Source: Halobacillus ihumii
GTDB lineage: Bacteria; Bacillota; Bacilli; Bacillales; Halobacillaceae
Length of the DNA: 64,000 nucleotides
Assembly (NCBI RefSeq): GCF_902726645.1
Contig: NZ_CACVAO010000001.1
Location: forward strand, 3,792,636-3,856,635
Direction: 5' to 3'
Both the position numbers and the translations under genes were made by a program. Shown one piece after another: positions 1 to 8,357 of this stretch (its first letter is position 1; every line of letters starts with the position of its first letter). The notes below the pieces were generated by a model, which saw nothing but the letters and a program-made list of their open reading frames with translations, had not been told where the DNA came from and searched no databases.

Positions 1-99
1 TTCATAAAGATGTTTAGGTTCAGGGGCGGTTTTCGCGTGCCGATTGACGATAAATAGTGATTCGGCAAGTTCACGGTTGGACAACTGTTTTTCTCTCAT
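1..99 (-). CDS. ykyB: YkyB family protein, N-terminal part (cut by window edge)
   Basis: Only the first 33 codons are inside the window; the gene continues beyond base 1. The visible N-terminus contains VNRHAKTAP followed by a PK(H/Y)LY motif, which is the conserved start of the Bacillus YkyB family. An AGGAG ribosome binding site lies 7-8 bases upstream of the ATG at 97-99. The function of YkyB is unknown. It lies downstream of the Sco gene on the same strand, about 75 bp away. In B. subtilis ykyB also lies in the yku region, which agrees with the neighbours to the right. Confidence 0.8.
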   Translation of the reverse strand, partial: MREKQLSNRELAESLFIVNRHAKTAPEPKHLYE

Positions 100-175
100 C
101 AATGTTCTCCTTTCTAGACGACTACATGACCATTGTATGAATATCATGGCTGAATGGTCTATTTTGCAAAATTGT

Positions 176-754
176 CTATGACTTTAACTTCTTTAAATCT
201 GCTATAATTTGGTCGATTTCGGCCGCTTTCATCCCGCTGTACTGTTTAATCACGTCACCCTTAGGTGTAACTAAATAAAAGCTTGTCCCATGCGCCACCT
301 GGTTAGAACCCTCCATTTTTGAGACAGGAGATTGGAACGATTTAATCGATAATTCCTTAACTTCATGGAATGTATAGCCGGTTAGAAAACTCCACTGATC
401 GTAATCGGGCTGATAGGCATCCGCAAACTCCTTGAGTTTCTCCTGAGTATCGTGTTTGGGATCAACGGAAAATGATACAAGTTTTACATCATCAAGATTT
501 TCTTGTTTCAAACGCTGCTGTAAATGCGACATATTTCCTGTCATCGGCGGACATACGGTTTCACAACTTGTGAAAATAAAATCAGCTATCCAATAGTCGC
601 CTTTTAGATCCTCGGGTAAGTTCATCTTTTCACCACTTTGCGTCGTAGCGGTAAATTCGCCCACTTCTCGGGACATATTTTCTTCAATTGGGGAGCCGCA
701 TGCTGTTAGAAATAGCAGTCCACCTAGAAAAGTGAACAATATGAAATTCTTCAT
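176..754 (-). CDS. sco: Sco/SenC copper chaperone lipoprotein
   Basis: A 192-residue Sco1/SenC protein, B. subtilis YpmQ (BsSCO) type. The N-terminus is a lipoprotein signal with lipobox LTAC, so Cys19 would be lipidated. The thioredoxin-like fold carries the copper-binding pair Cys64-x3-Cys68 (FTSCETVCPP) and the distal ligand His155 (AHGTSF); all three are present. Family members deliver copper to, or reduce, the CuA site of cytochrome c oxidase subunit II. The caa3 oxidase genes that need this are in the same window near 49-53 kb. The gene stands alone between ykyB and ykuE. Confidence 0.92.
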   Translation of the reverse strand: MKNFILFTFLGGLLFLTACGSPIEENMSREVGEFTATTQSGEKMNLPEDLKGDYWIADFIFTSCETVCPPMTGNMSHLQQRLKQENLDDVKLVSFSVDPKHDTQEKLKEFADAYQPDYDQWSFLTGYTFHEVKELSIKSFQSPVSKMEGSNQVAHGTSFYLVTPKGDVIKQYSGMKAAEIDQIIADLKKLKS

Positions 755-830
755 AATTTATCCTCCATCAACTGGTAGTTCTTTTATTCTATCATGTACC
801 GAGCTTCTTTCAGGCAATGTCACAAAAATG

Positions 831-1688
831 TTAAAGCTTTGCTTGGAGGTGAAAAACTGAGTATTCAGGACGGCACATAAATCGATACGGCAGGCGGGTT
901 GTTCCAATCCCCTTACTTACATAGAGGGTGAGAAGCTCACTAATCGTATATTTTCCTTCAATGTAGGTCTCTGCATAAGGCGGAGTGACGAGCGCTCCTA
1001 CGAATGGAAGTTGAATCTGACCGCCATGACTATGGCCGGACAGCTGGATATCAATCCCATGTTGCTGCATCTGGTCTGCTACATCAGGCTCATGTACGAG
1101 CAGCATTGTAAAAGGATCCCCCTCAATTTGAGCAGTAGTTGCTGAAATATTGGGTGATCCAAGCATTACATCATCTAAACCAGCCAGTGCGAAGCTATCC
1201 TGTCCATTATCGACCATTGCCACACTATTTTGCAGCAATTGAAATCCTCCATCATCCATAACAGCTTTTACTGTCTCCGTTCCATATCCCCCATGGTCAT
1301 GATTACCGTAAATCCAGTAATTTCCATAAGGTGTCTTCAGTTTCTGGAGCAACTGTGGAATCCTCTGATCAAATCGATACGTGTGCGGCTTATCTACAAG
1401 GTCACCGGTAAATACGATTAAATCTGCATTCTCTGCATTTATTGTATCAATTAATTGCTCAAATTCTGTTAAGTCATAATTAAAACCAATATGAGTATCA
1501 GAAAATTGGACAATCTTAAAATCATTAAACGAACGCGGTATGTTTGAATGGCTGATCGTATACTCTTTCCTATCGAGCATGTGTGGTTCAATATGACGGG
1601 CATAGTAATAGCCCCCGCCGCTTAGTCCGAGCAGCCCTAATCCGCTTACTAGAAATTTCTTTATGAAGCTGCGTCGTGTTAATTTCAT
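831..1688 (-). CDS. ykuE: Tat-exported metallophosphoesterase YkuE
   Basis: A 285-residue calcineurin-like phosphoesterase. I chose the ATG at 1686-1688, which gives MKLTRRSFIKKF, a twin-arginine signal, preceded by AAGGGA; the frame stays open upstream into a hairpin region but has no ribosome binding site there. Metal-binding motifs appear in order: DTHIG, GDLVD, GNHDH and GHSHGGQ. B. subtilis YkuE is a known TatAyCy substrate bound to the cell wall, and its enzyme activity is metal dependent; the physiological substrate is not settled. It lies downstream of an HlyIII-type gene on the same strand but is separated from it by a terminator. Confidence 0.9.
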   Translation of the reverse strand: MKLTRRSFIKKFLVSGLGLLGLSGGGYYYARHIEPHMLDRKEYTISHSNIPRSFNDFKIVQFSDTHIGFNYDLTEFEQLIDTINAENADLIVFTGDLVDKPHTYRFDQRIPQLLQKLKTPYGNYWIYGNHDHGGYGTETVKAVMDDGGFQLLQNSVAMVDNGQDSFALAGLDDVMLGSPNISATTAQIEGDPFTMLLVHEPDVADQMQQHGIDIQLSGHSHGGQIQLPFVGALVTPPYAETYIEGKYTISELLTLYVSKGIGTTRLPYRFMCRPEYSVFHLQAKL

Positions 1689-1841
1689 GTGAAGAATCCC
1701 TTCATAATAAATACTCCCGCTATTATACCACGTTCCATTCTGTTCGATAAGAATAAATGGCTGCGAAAAAAATATAGAAAATGTACAGAAATTCGGGGAC
1801 AGGAGGACGAAATAGGAAGGGGCGACGGTATGATGTTTACA

Positions 1842-1877
1842 GGCGCTCACCGCCGGCCTTGCCCGGAGGTGAGCGCC
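1842..1877. repeat. Strong GC-rich hairpin in the ykuE leader
   Basis: A perfect 10-bp inverted repeat (GGCGCTCACC at 1842-1851, GGTGAGCGCC at 1868-1877) encloses a second self-complementary CCGG pair. There is no T-run on either side, so it is not an ordinary intrinsic terminator. It lies between the yplQ terminator and the ykuE start. Confidence 0.7.
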
Positions 1878-1891
1878 GATAAAACCATAAG

Positions 1892-1922
1892 AAAAACCGC
1901 TGCATGGCACAGCGGCTTTTTA
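1892..1922. terminator. Bidirectional intrinsic terminator after yplQ
   Basis: CCGCTG at 1897-1902 pairs with CAGCGG at 1910-1915, with an A-run on the left and a T-run on the right. It would stop leftward yplQ transcripts. Confidence 0.75.
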
Positions 1923-1927
1923 CTAGT

Positions 1928-2563
1928 TTACAAAATATAAAGAAATACGGTGAAAAAATGAAGGATCGATCCGCTGAGCACCAGTAAGTGCCAGACCATA
2001 TGGTGATAGGTAAAACCTCGCCATACGTAAAAGATCGCACCTATTGAATAAACGAGTCCGCCTAACACGAGGAGAAGAATCCCGGTGGAGGAGACAGCCT
2101 CGGTGAGCGGCTCCCAGGCAAGAACGATCAGCCAGCCCATGAGCACGTAAAATACAGTCGATAGTACGACGAATCGTTTAACGAAAAAGATTTTGAAGAT
2201 GACTCCCGCAAGCGCAATTCCCCATACTACTCCAAATAACGTCCACCCGAGTGTACCCCTTAGCGGCACGAGGAGCAGGGGAGTATAGGTCCCTGCAATA
2301 AATAGGTAAATCGCTGAGTGGTCAAAGATTTCAAACAGATCTTTGACTTTTCCTTGGGGAAAGCTATGAACAAGAGTGGAAGAAACATAAAGAACGAGCA
2401 TTGTAATTCCGTATATAGTCACGGAAACGATCTCCCATGCATTTCCTCCTAAGCTGGCAAATACAATAAGCAGAGTGAGCATAGCTATACTTAATATGGC
2501 CCCAACACCGTGAGTGATGGCGTTTGCGATTTCTTCACGTTTTGAAAAAATGTGTGTGCCCAT
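1928..2563 (-). CDS. yplQ: Hemolysin III / PAQR family membrane protein
   Basis: A 211-residue protein with about seven membrane segments, of the HlyIII (YplQ/YqfA) branch of the PAQR family. Conserved features are an N-terminal E-x-x-N-(A/S)-x-T-H-G motif, a central SSTLVHSF and FDHSAIY region and a C-terminal H-x-x-W-H (YHHMVWH), which together supply the histidines, Asp and Ser thought to form a zinc-dependent hydrolase-like site. The true function in Firmicutes is unknown, and the hemolysin name is historical. It is transcribed leftward and ends at a strong terminator. Confidence 0.85.
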   Translation of the reverse strand: MGTHIFSKREEIANAITHGVGAILSIAMLTLLIVFASLGGNAWEIVSVTIYGITMLVLYVSSTLVHSFPQGKVKDLFEIFDHSAIYLFIAGTYTPLLLVPLRGTLGWTLFGVVWGIALAGVIFKIFFVKRFVVLSTVFYVLMGWLIVLAWEPLTEAVSSTGILLLVLGGLVYSIGAIFYVWRGFTYHHMVWHLLVLSGSILHFFTVFLYIL

Positions 2564-2817
2564 GTCCGTTCATCCTTACTTAAAGCATTTCTATTTAGTA
2601 TAGACGCTTCAGCTCATTTTATAAAGTTAAATTAATTATGAGGTTTACCTCCATAAGAATTCTGGGTAATTGAAGGGTGAGCAAACCATGTTTAAAGGGT
2701 CAAAGAATGTCGAATATTGCGTTAGTTTGACTTTCCTATCTATGTTACTATTAGATTACATGCGTGTGAGCGTTATTTCTTGCTCCTTCAATTGTTTGCC
2801 AAAAAGGAGTGGTGTTT

Positions 2818-3267
2818 ATGGTAAGTGTACAAAGTAAAAAGCTTGAAATTCCATTAGTTGAAGAGTTAATGATTCCAGCAGAGAAAGTCGCTCATGTTCA
2901 GATAGGGAATCCATTAGATCATGCTTTGCTCGTTCTGGTGAAAACCGGCTATTCGGCTGTACCTGTCGTCGATAAAATGTACAAATTTAAGGGAACCATC
3001 AGCAAGACAATCATTCTTGAAGAAACGCTCGGGCTCGAACAGTTTGAATTGAATCGATTGAATGATATGACAGTGAATGAAGTGGTCGATGAAAGTGTTC
3101 CGTGTTTGCATCGAAATGATACGATGATTGACGCTTTACACAAATTGATTGATCATCCCTTTATTTGTGTTACAAATGATGAAGGAGAATTTGACGGGAT
3201 AATTACGAGGAGAACCATTTTAAAACAATTCAGCAAACATTATCATGAATCATGGAAAAGAGTATAG
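2818..3267 (+). CDS. cbpB: c-di-AMP-binding CBS protein CbpB/DarB
   Basis: A 149-residue protein of two CBS domains, orthologous to B. subtilis YkuL (DarB/CbpB). Shared stretches include KVAHVQ(I/V)GN, HALLVL, KTGY(S/T)A and the C-terminal RR-x(2)LK. I chose the ATG at 2818, eight bases after GGAG; the upstream GTG codons are too close to the ribosome binding site. In B. subtilis the apo-protein stimulates Rel (stringent response) and pyruvate carboxylase, and c-di-AMP binding releases both. Its partner PycA is encoded near 44.3 kb. A TTGACT-like -35 with an ATTAGA-type -10 lies near 2730-2760. Confidence 0.88.
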   Translation: MVSVQSKKLEIPLVEELMIPAEKVAHVQIGNPLDHALLVLVKTGYSAVPVVDKMYKFKGTISKTIILEETLGLEQFELNRLNDMTVNEVVDESVPCLHRNDTMIDALHKLIDHPFICVTNDEGEFDGIITRRTILKQFSKHYHESWKRV

Positions 3268-3296
3268 TGAAAAAATAACTCAAATATATGGAAGAA

Positions 3297-3324
3297 TGGC
3301 GCCTCTTGCAGGCGTCTTCTGTTT
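3297..3324 (+). terminator. Possible weak terminator after cbpB
   Basis: CGCCT at 3300-3304 pairs with AGGCG at 3310-3314, followed by a T-rich stretch (TCTTCTGTTT). The stem is short, so this is only a candidate. Confidence 0.4.
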
Positions 3325-3342
3325 GTCTGGGGATGATGGCGT

Positions 3343-4833
3343 ATGGAGGAAGTTCAGCAATTACAACAAAAGCGAAAGCGCGGACTCGTATTGGCCTCAA
3401 TCATGCTGGCGATGTTTCTGGCGGCGATTGAGGCAACGATCGTGTCTACAGCTATGCCGAGTATTGTAGCGGATTTAGGCGGATTCAGTTTGTACAGTTG
3501 GGTTTTCTCTGCTTATTTGCTTACAAATGCCGCTACAGTACTTCTGTTCGGAAGACTCGCCGATATTGTAGGCCGCAAGCCGATATTTCTGATCGGAATC
3601 GGATTGTTTCTGACAGGGTCCACGATGGCTGCACTGTCCCAGACAATGTTATTTTTAATTGCGGCGCGGTTAGTGCAGGGGCTTGGAGCCGGTGCTTTAA
3701 TGCCGATTGCCACGACGATCGTTGGAGATCTGTACACGAAAGAAGAACGCGCCAAAATTCAAGGTTATTTGTCCAGCGTCTGGGGGATTTCAGCTGTATC
3801 AGGACCGCTGTTAGGTGGTTTTTTTGTGGATGTATTAAGCTGGCCTTACGTGTTTTGGATGAATATTCCACTTGGGTTACTAGCGATCATCGGAATTGTC
3901 TTGTTTTTCAAAGAAGACAAAACACAGAAGAAGCAATCGGTCGATTTAGTCGGTTCATTGTTAACGATGGTGGCGGTCAGTCTCTCCATGCTGATTTTGG
4001 TGGAAGGCGGGGTGGGTATCCCCTGGCTGTCTCGTGAAATGGGAATTTTAATCGTGCTGGCCATGAGTAGCTTTATCATCTTTATATTCCATGAAAAGAG
4101 AGCATCCTCGCCGATGATGCCCTTTGAAATTTGGCGGGTGCGTGCGATTAAATACGCCAATTTAACCTCACTGACTTCTGGAATGATCTTAATTGGCGTT
4201 TCCAGTTATTTACCGGCCTTTGTGCAAGGGGTGATGGAGAAGTCGGCAACAGTGGCCGGGTTTACCCTGACGACAATGTCGATTGGCTGGCCGATCGCGT
4301 CAACGTTAGCGGGAAGACTGATTTTAACGATTGGCTTTCGGGCCACTTCGATTCTTGGCGGTATTTCGCTCATTGCTGGCGGGGGGATCTTTTCCTTGTT
4401 GTCACCTGAACGCGGTCCGGTATTTGCGGCCATGGGCTCCTTGTTTATTGGAATTGGAATGGGTCTTTCCACGACGTCATTTATCGTTTCCATTCAGAAT
4501 GCTGTGAAGTGGGAGATGCGAGGAATCGCTACTGCTACAAATATGTTTATGAGAACACTCGGCAGTGCGGTTGGAGCCGCGCTGTTAGGCGGGCTGCTCA
4601 ATAACCGAATTCAGGCTGCTTTGAATGCCTCTCATTTAAACGATCAGTTCTCTGTGGATTCGACGAACTTGTTATTAAATCAGGAAAGCAGAAGTGAGTT
4701 AAGTGAACAGGCCCTGCACGTTTTGAAAGATGGACTGACGTCTGGTTTGCAGCTCGTCTACATTGGATTGCTGGTATTAGCGATCATCAGCCTGATTTTA
4801 ATTTTACAATTGCCAAAGGGAAATAAGACATAA
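3343..4833 (+). CDS. DHA2-type MFS drug:proton antiporter (14 TMS)
   Basis: A 496-residue major facilitator with about 14 membrane segments, the size and layout of the DHA2 multidrug family (LmrB, Bmr3). It has motif A (GRLADIVGRKP, about residues 70-80), the antiporter motif C region (GISAVSGPLLGG) and the IVSTAMPSIV helix-1 signature with acidic residue E30. It is predicted to export hydrophobic cations or toxic compounds; the substrate cannot be deduced. The ribosome binding site is weak (GGGGATG at 8-10 bases), so a slightly different start is possible. No obvious regulator gene lies next to it. Confidence 0.85.
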   Translation: MEEVQQLQQKRKRGLVLASIMLAMFLAAIEATIVSTAMPSIVADLGGFSLYSWVFSAYLLTNAATVLLFGRLADIVGRKPIFLIGIGLFLTGSTMAALSQTMLFLIAARLVQGLGAGALMPIATTIVGDLYTKEERAKIQGYLSSVWGISAVSGPLLGGFFVDVLSWPYVFWMNIPLGLLAIIGIVLFFKEDKTQKKQSVDLVGSLLTMVAVSLSMLILVEGGVGIPWLSREMGILIVLAMSSFIIFIFHEKRASSPMMPFEIWRVRAIKYANLTSLTSGMILIGVSSYLPAFVQGVMEKSATVAGFTLTTMSIGWPIASTLAGRLILTIGFRATSILGGISLIAGGGIFSLLSPERGPVFAAMGSLFIGIGMGLSTTSFIVSIQNAVKWEMRGIATATNMFMRTLGSAVGAALLGGLLNNRIQAALNASHLNDQFSVDSTNLLLNQESRSELSEQALHVLKDGLTSGLQLVYIGLLVLAIISLILILQLPKGNKT

Positions 4834-4837
4834 ATTC

Positions 4838-4866
4838 TTGTCACGATAACAGTGCTTTGATAAAGT
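4838..4866 (+). promoter_or_regulatory. Sigma-A promoter of dapH
   Basis: TTGTCA at 4838-4843 and TAAAGT at 4861-4866 with a 17-bp spacer, about 40 bp before the dapH start. Confidence 0.6.
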
Positions 4867-4905
4867 AAAGAATGTAATTAACTACGTGCCTGAAGGAGGA
4901 TACAT

Positions 4906-5625
4906 ATGAAACAAATGGATGCAAATGAGATTATCTCATTTATTTCAAATAGTGAAAAATCAACACCTGTTAAAGTTTATGTGAAAGGAAAGGACCTTTC
5001 AACACTGGACTTTGGTGATGATGTACGAGACTTTATTACTGGTGATTCAGGGGTTCTTTTCGGAGAATGGAAAGCAATTGAACCACTACTAGAGAAGTAT
5101 AACGATCAAATTGAAGACTACGTGCTTGAAAGTGATCGCCGAAACTCAGCGATTCCGTTATTGGATACGAAAAAAGTAAACGCTCGTATTGAGCCTGGTG
5201 CTGTTATTCGTGATCAGGTTGAGATCGGTGACGGTGCAATCATCATGATTGGCGCTTCTATCAACATTGGTTCCGTAGTTGGAGAAGGAACGATGATCGA
5301 TATGAACGTCGTCATGGGCGGTCGTGCAACTGTCGGAAAAGACTGCCATATCGGCGCTGGAGCTGTTTTAGCAGGTGTAATTGAACCACCTTCCGCACAG
5401 CCTGTTGTGATCGAGGACGAAGTAGTCATCGGGGCTAACGCGGTCGTTCTTGAAGGAGTGACGGTTGGAAAAGGTTCAGTAGTCGCAGCCGGAGCGATTG
5501 TAACCGAGGATGTTCCTCCGAATACGGTAGTTGCCGGGACACCAGCCAAAGTGATTAAGAAGATTGATGATCAAACGAAATCGAAGACAGAGATTAAGAA
5601 AGAACTCCGCAAACTCGATAACTAA
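4906..5625 (+). CDS. dapH: Tetrahydrodipicolinate N-acetyltransferase
   Basis: A 239-residue DapH. It transfers acetyl from acetyl-CoA to 2,3,4,5-tetrahydrodipicolinate in the acetylase branch of diaminopimelate and lysine synthesis, the branch used by Bacillus. The N-terminal MDANEI(I)xFI segment and the central hexapeptide repeats ([22 protein letters not shown]) that form a left-handed beta helix are clear. It is followed by dapL, which acts later in the same branch. An AAGGAGG site lies upstream. The length matches the family (about 236). Confidence 0.95.
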   Translation: MKQMDANEIISFISNSEKSTPVKVYVKGKDLSTLDFGDDVRDFITGDSGVLFGEWKAIEPLLEKYNDQIEDYVLESDRRNSAIPLLDTKKVNARIEPGAVIRDQVEIGDGAIIMIGASINIGSVVGEGTMIDMNVVMGGRATVGKDCHIGAGAVLAGVIEPPSAQPVVIEDEVVIGANAVVLEGVTVGKGSVVAAGAIVTEDVPPNTVVAGTPAKVIKKIDDQTKSKTEIKKELRKLDN

Positions 5626-5632
5626 TTTTCTT

Positions 5633-5664
5633 AAGACCTTGCTACTTAAAAAGCAAGGTCTTTC
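5633..5664 (+). terminator. Hairpin between dapH and dapL
   Basis: A 10-bp perfect stem, AAGACCTTGC (5633-5642) with GCAAGGTCTT (5653-5662). The following T-run is short, so it could be a leaky terminator or an mRNA processing or stability element inside the operon. Confidence 0.6.
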
Positions 5665-5685
5665 CTATAAAAGGAGGCTTAGTGA

Positions 5686-6804
5686 ATGTTAAAAGATTCG
5701 GAACTCATCCAAATACGCAGAGATTTGCATAAAATCCCTGAGCTCGGCTTTCAAGAAGTGAAAACACAGGCTTACTTATTATCGATTATTAACGAATTGC
5801 CTCAAGAGCACATAACGGTGGAAACGTGGAAAACAGGTATTTTTGTAAAAGTAGAAGGGCAGGACCCGAAAAAAACAATTGGGTATCGTACCGATATTGA
5901 TGGGCTGCCTTTAACGGAAGAAACAAGGTACCCTTATGCTTCCACACACGAGGGTCAGATGCATGCATGCGGCCATGATTTTCATATGACGATTGCTCTC
6001 GCTGCTTTAGAGTCGTTAGCTCATCAGCCTGCGGACAATCATATCGTCTTTATGTTTCAGCCGGCAGAGGAGGGCCCTGGCGGCGCTGAGCCGATGCTGC
6101 GCTCAGAACCGATGAAACGATTTAAGCCAGACGTTATATTCGCTTTGCACATCGCTCCAGAATTGCCGGCAGGAGTCGTTTCGTCCCGGCCTGGATTGCT
6201 GTTTGCCAACACGAGTGAATTATTTATTGACTTAAAAGGCCAAGGCGGACATGCGGCTTACCCGCATTTAACGAAGGATATGATCGTGGCTGGAAGCTTT
6301 CTCGTGACACAGCTGCAGCAAATTGTCGCCCGCAGAGTTGATCCGCTTGATAGTGCTGTGATTACAGTCGGCAAGATTACCAGCGGCAGTGTGCAAAATA
6401 TAATTGCCGAACAGGCCAGGCTTGAGGGAACGATTCGGACGATGTCACCGCAAGCCATGGATCGTGTGAAAGTTGAAATTGAAAAGATCGTTGCGGGCAT
6501 AGAAATAGCTCATGATTGTTCCGCCACAATTGATTATGGTTCGAACTATTATCAAGTCGAGAACAACCCTGATTACGTTGATAAATTTGCAGCGATCGCA
6601 AAGGATTCAGGCGTAACTTATCGAGAAGCAAGTGCAGCGATGACTGGGGAAGATTTCGGATACTTATTAAAGGAGATTCCAGGTTTCATGTTCTGGCTTG
6701 GAGTGGATTCGCAGTCAGGACTTCACACGTCACACTTGGCTCCTAAGGAAGAAGCGTTAGCGATTGGAGCACGTCTTGTAGTCAATGGACTGCGTCAATT
6801 GTAA
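5686..6804 (+). CDS. dapL: N-acetyldiaminopimelate deacetylase
   Basis: A 372-residue M20D amidohydrolase that removes the acetyl group from N-acetyl-L,L-diaminopimelate. Metal site motifs are [10 protein letters not shown] (about residues 93-102), EEGPGG and [13 protein letters not shown] near the C-terminus is a further family mark. The close link to dapH and the 60-bp spacing with only a hairpin between support one operon. B. subtilis calls the equivalent gene ykuR. An AAAGGAGG site precedes the ATG. Confidence 0.93.
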   Translation: MLKDSELIQIRRDLHKIPELGFQEVKTQAYLLSIINELPQEHITVETWKTGIFVKVEGQDPKKTIGYRTDIDGLPLTEETRYPYASTHEGQMHACGHDFHMTIALAALESLAHQPADNHIVFMFQPAEEGPGGAEPMLRSEPMKRFKPDVIFALHIAPELPAGVVSSRPGLLFANTSELFIDLKGQGGHAAYPHLTKDMIVAGSFLVTQLQQIVARRVDPLDSAVITVGKITSGSVQNIIAEQARLEGTIRTMSPQAMDRVKVEIEKIVAGIEIAHDCSATIDYGSNYYQVENNPDYVDKFAAIAKDSGVTYREASAAMTGEDFGYLLKEIPGFMFWLGVDSQSGLHTSHLAPKEEALAIGARLVVNGLRQL

Positions 6805-6874
6805 CCCTCATGCATAATCACGGTTCTTTTGGCAATAATAACCACGTGATTCTTATAAATGAGGAGGATTTCGC

Positions 6875-7120
6875 GTGAAAAAAGTAGCCATTGAAGAAAA
6901 TTTAAGCGACATTCGTGCTGCACTGCAGCAAAAAGGGTATGACCTTGTGACCTTACAAAACAGTCAAGATGCTGAAGGCTGTGATTGCTGCGTGATCTCT
7001 GGACAAGACCGCGACGTTATGGGAATCCAGAACGCTGCTACGAATGGTGTGGTCATTGATGCCCGCGGCCGTACAGCCGATGATGTGTGTCAGGAAGTAG
7101 ACAACTGTTTTTCATCTTGA
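6875..7120 (+). CDS. ykuS: UPF0180 family protein YkuS
   Basis: An 81-residue small cytosolic protein with the family core GCDCCV(I/V)(S/T)GQD and a C-terminal VIDA-x-G motif. The start is GTG at 6875, eight bases after GAGGAGG. The three cysteines in the GCDCC cluster are conserved in YkuS, but no function is known. The position after dapL matches the B. subtilis order ykuQ-ykuR-ykuS. Confidence 0.88.
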   Translation: MKKVAIEENLSDIRAALQQKGYDLVTLQNSQDAEGCDCCVISGQDRDVMGIQNAATNGVVIDARGRTADDVCQEVDNCFSS

Positions 7121-7121
7121 C

Positions 7122-7144
7122 TATAGAGGGGAGGCCCCTCTATA
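7122..7144. repeat. Perfect inverted repeat after ykuS
   Basis: TATAGAGGGG (7122-7131) and CCCCTCTATA (7135-7144) with a 3-base loop. No T-run follows directly; a classical terminator lies 10 bp further on. Confidence 0.6.
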
Positions 7145-7150
7145 CATAGC

Positions 7151-7183
7151 AAACCCCGGACTCCTAAAAGTCCGGGGTTTTTA
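7151..7183. terminator. Bidirectional terminator between ykuS and ykuT
   Basis: CCCCGGACT at 7154-7162 pairs with AGTCCGGGG at 7169-7177, followed by TTTTT. It serves convergent ykuS and ykuT. Confidence 0.85.
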
Positions 7184-7185
7184 AA

Positions 7186-8034
7186 TTAATTTGCTTTTGG
7201 CTGCTTGTCCACGTTGACCTGATGTGGATACGGAATATCAATGCCAGCTGCATCGAGTGCTTCCTTAATTGCTTTCCTCATATCTCGTTCAACGCCCCAC
7301 TGTTCCATGTTGGCCGTCTTGCCTAAGATTCTAATAACGATATCAGATGTGCCAATGCTCTGAACGCCAAGTACGCTAGGACCTTCTTTAAAACGAGGAT
7401 CCTCCGCAAAGTCTTCGGCCACTTTTGAGAGAACTTCAATGGCTTCATCCATGTCGTCTTCATAGCCAATGCCAATGTCAACTAGTGCGCGCATATTTCC
7501 GCGAGAATGGTTGCTGACTCCTGCGATATTGCGATTAGGAATGTAATGAAGGGTTCCATCAAAGCCTCGTAGTTTTGTCGTGCGAATTCCGACTTCTTCT
7601 ACGATTCCATCATACCCCGCAGCGGTTACATAATCATCCACTTCGATTTGACGTTCTAATAGAATGAAAAAGCCTGTAACGATGTCTGACACTAGCCCTT
7701 GAGCTCCAAACCCAATCGCCAGACCAACAATTCCAGCACCAGCCAGAAGCGGTCCGATGTTAATGTTTATGGCACTTAATATCATTACGATTAAGACAAA
7801 TAACAGCGCATAACTGAAAAGGTTCACCGAAATCTTCTCCAGTGTTTTCGTACGTGCTTCACTTAGTTTACGCTGTTTTCCCATTCTGCCAATCGCTGCT
7901 TCGATCGCTTTTTTCCCTAAAGGACTGATGATAGCAAATGCGATCAGAATAACTAGTATTTGCAACCCGCCTGTGATCAGCCATTCCACGACCACAGAAG
8001 GATTGAATTCAAATCCTTCTTCAAACAAATTCAT
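7186..8034 (-). CDS. ykuT: MscS-family mechanosensitive channel YkuT
   Basis: A 282-residue small-conductance mechanosensitive channel. Three membrane segments are followed by the MscS pore-helix signature (GAGIVGLAIGFGAQGLVSD) and the cytoplasmic beta domain with ERQIEVDDYV and (I)PNRNI. I chose ATG at 8034, seven bases after AAAGGAG; the TTG at 8040 would touch the ribosome binding site. Such channels release solutes during hypo-osmotic shock, which fits an organism with a BCCT solute importer elsewhere in the window. It converges on ykuS and diverges from ykuU. Confidence 0.92.
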   Translation of the reverse strand: MNLFEEGFEFNPSVVVEWLITGGLQILVILIAFAIISPLGKKAIEAAIGRMGKQRKLSEARTKTLEKISVNLFSYALLFVLIVMILSAININIGPLLAGAGIVGLAIGFGAQGLVSDIVTGFFILLERQIEVDDYVTAAGYDGIVEEVGIRTTKLRGFDGTLHYIPNRNIAGVSNHSRGNMRALVDIGIGYEDDMDEAIEVLSKVAEDFAEDPRFKEGPSVLGVQSIGTSDIVIRILGKTANMEQWGVERDMRKAIKEALDAAGIDIPYPHQVNVDKQPKAN

Positions 8035-8242
8035 AAGCAAACTCCTTTCATGGTCATCATGTTCTTTTTATATGATAGCGGAAAGTCACTAGCTGTTTCA
8101 ATGATTTCCGTTTTTTATATGAGATTTTGTCGAAATGCTAGATAAGCTTATTATTTTACTTTCCTCAACAAATCATGTTTAATGAGAACTGGGAAGGCAC
8201 ATGTTAGTAATATATGTCTTTTTATTGGAGTTCTAAACTAGT

Positions 8243-8274
8243 TTAGATTTATTATTACTTTAGATTGACTCTAA
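8243..8274 (+). promoter_or_regulatory. PerR/Fur-like operator upstream of ykuU
   Basis: Two overlapping-style 15-mers resemble the PerR box TTATAATnATTATAA: 8243-8257 (TTAGATTTATTATTA, 11 of 14 informative positions) and 8260-8274, which is itself a TTAGA/TCTAA palindrome. The second covers the -35 hexamer. A peroxide- or iron-responsive repressor is inferred. Confidence 0.5.
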
Positions 8275-8293
8275 TAAAATATCTCGTTATACT
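8265..8293 (+). promoter_or_regulatory. Sigma-A promoter of ykuU
   Basis: TTGACT at 8265-8270 and TATACT at 8288-8293 with an exact 17-bp spacer. The start codon follows 65 bp downstream. Confidence 0.75.
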
Positions 8294-8357
8294 ATATTAT
8301 GTGCTAGTTAGCAGAACATTTATATCAATGCTATAAAACATTTTGGAGGGATTTATA

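Noticed and set aside
8034..8040. TTG start for ykuT
   Set aside because: It lies one base after the ribosome binding site; ATG at 8034 has correct spacing.
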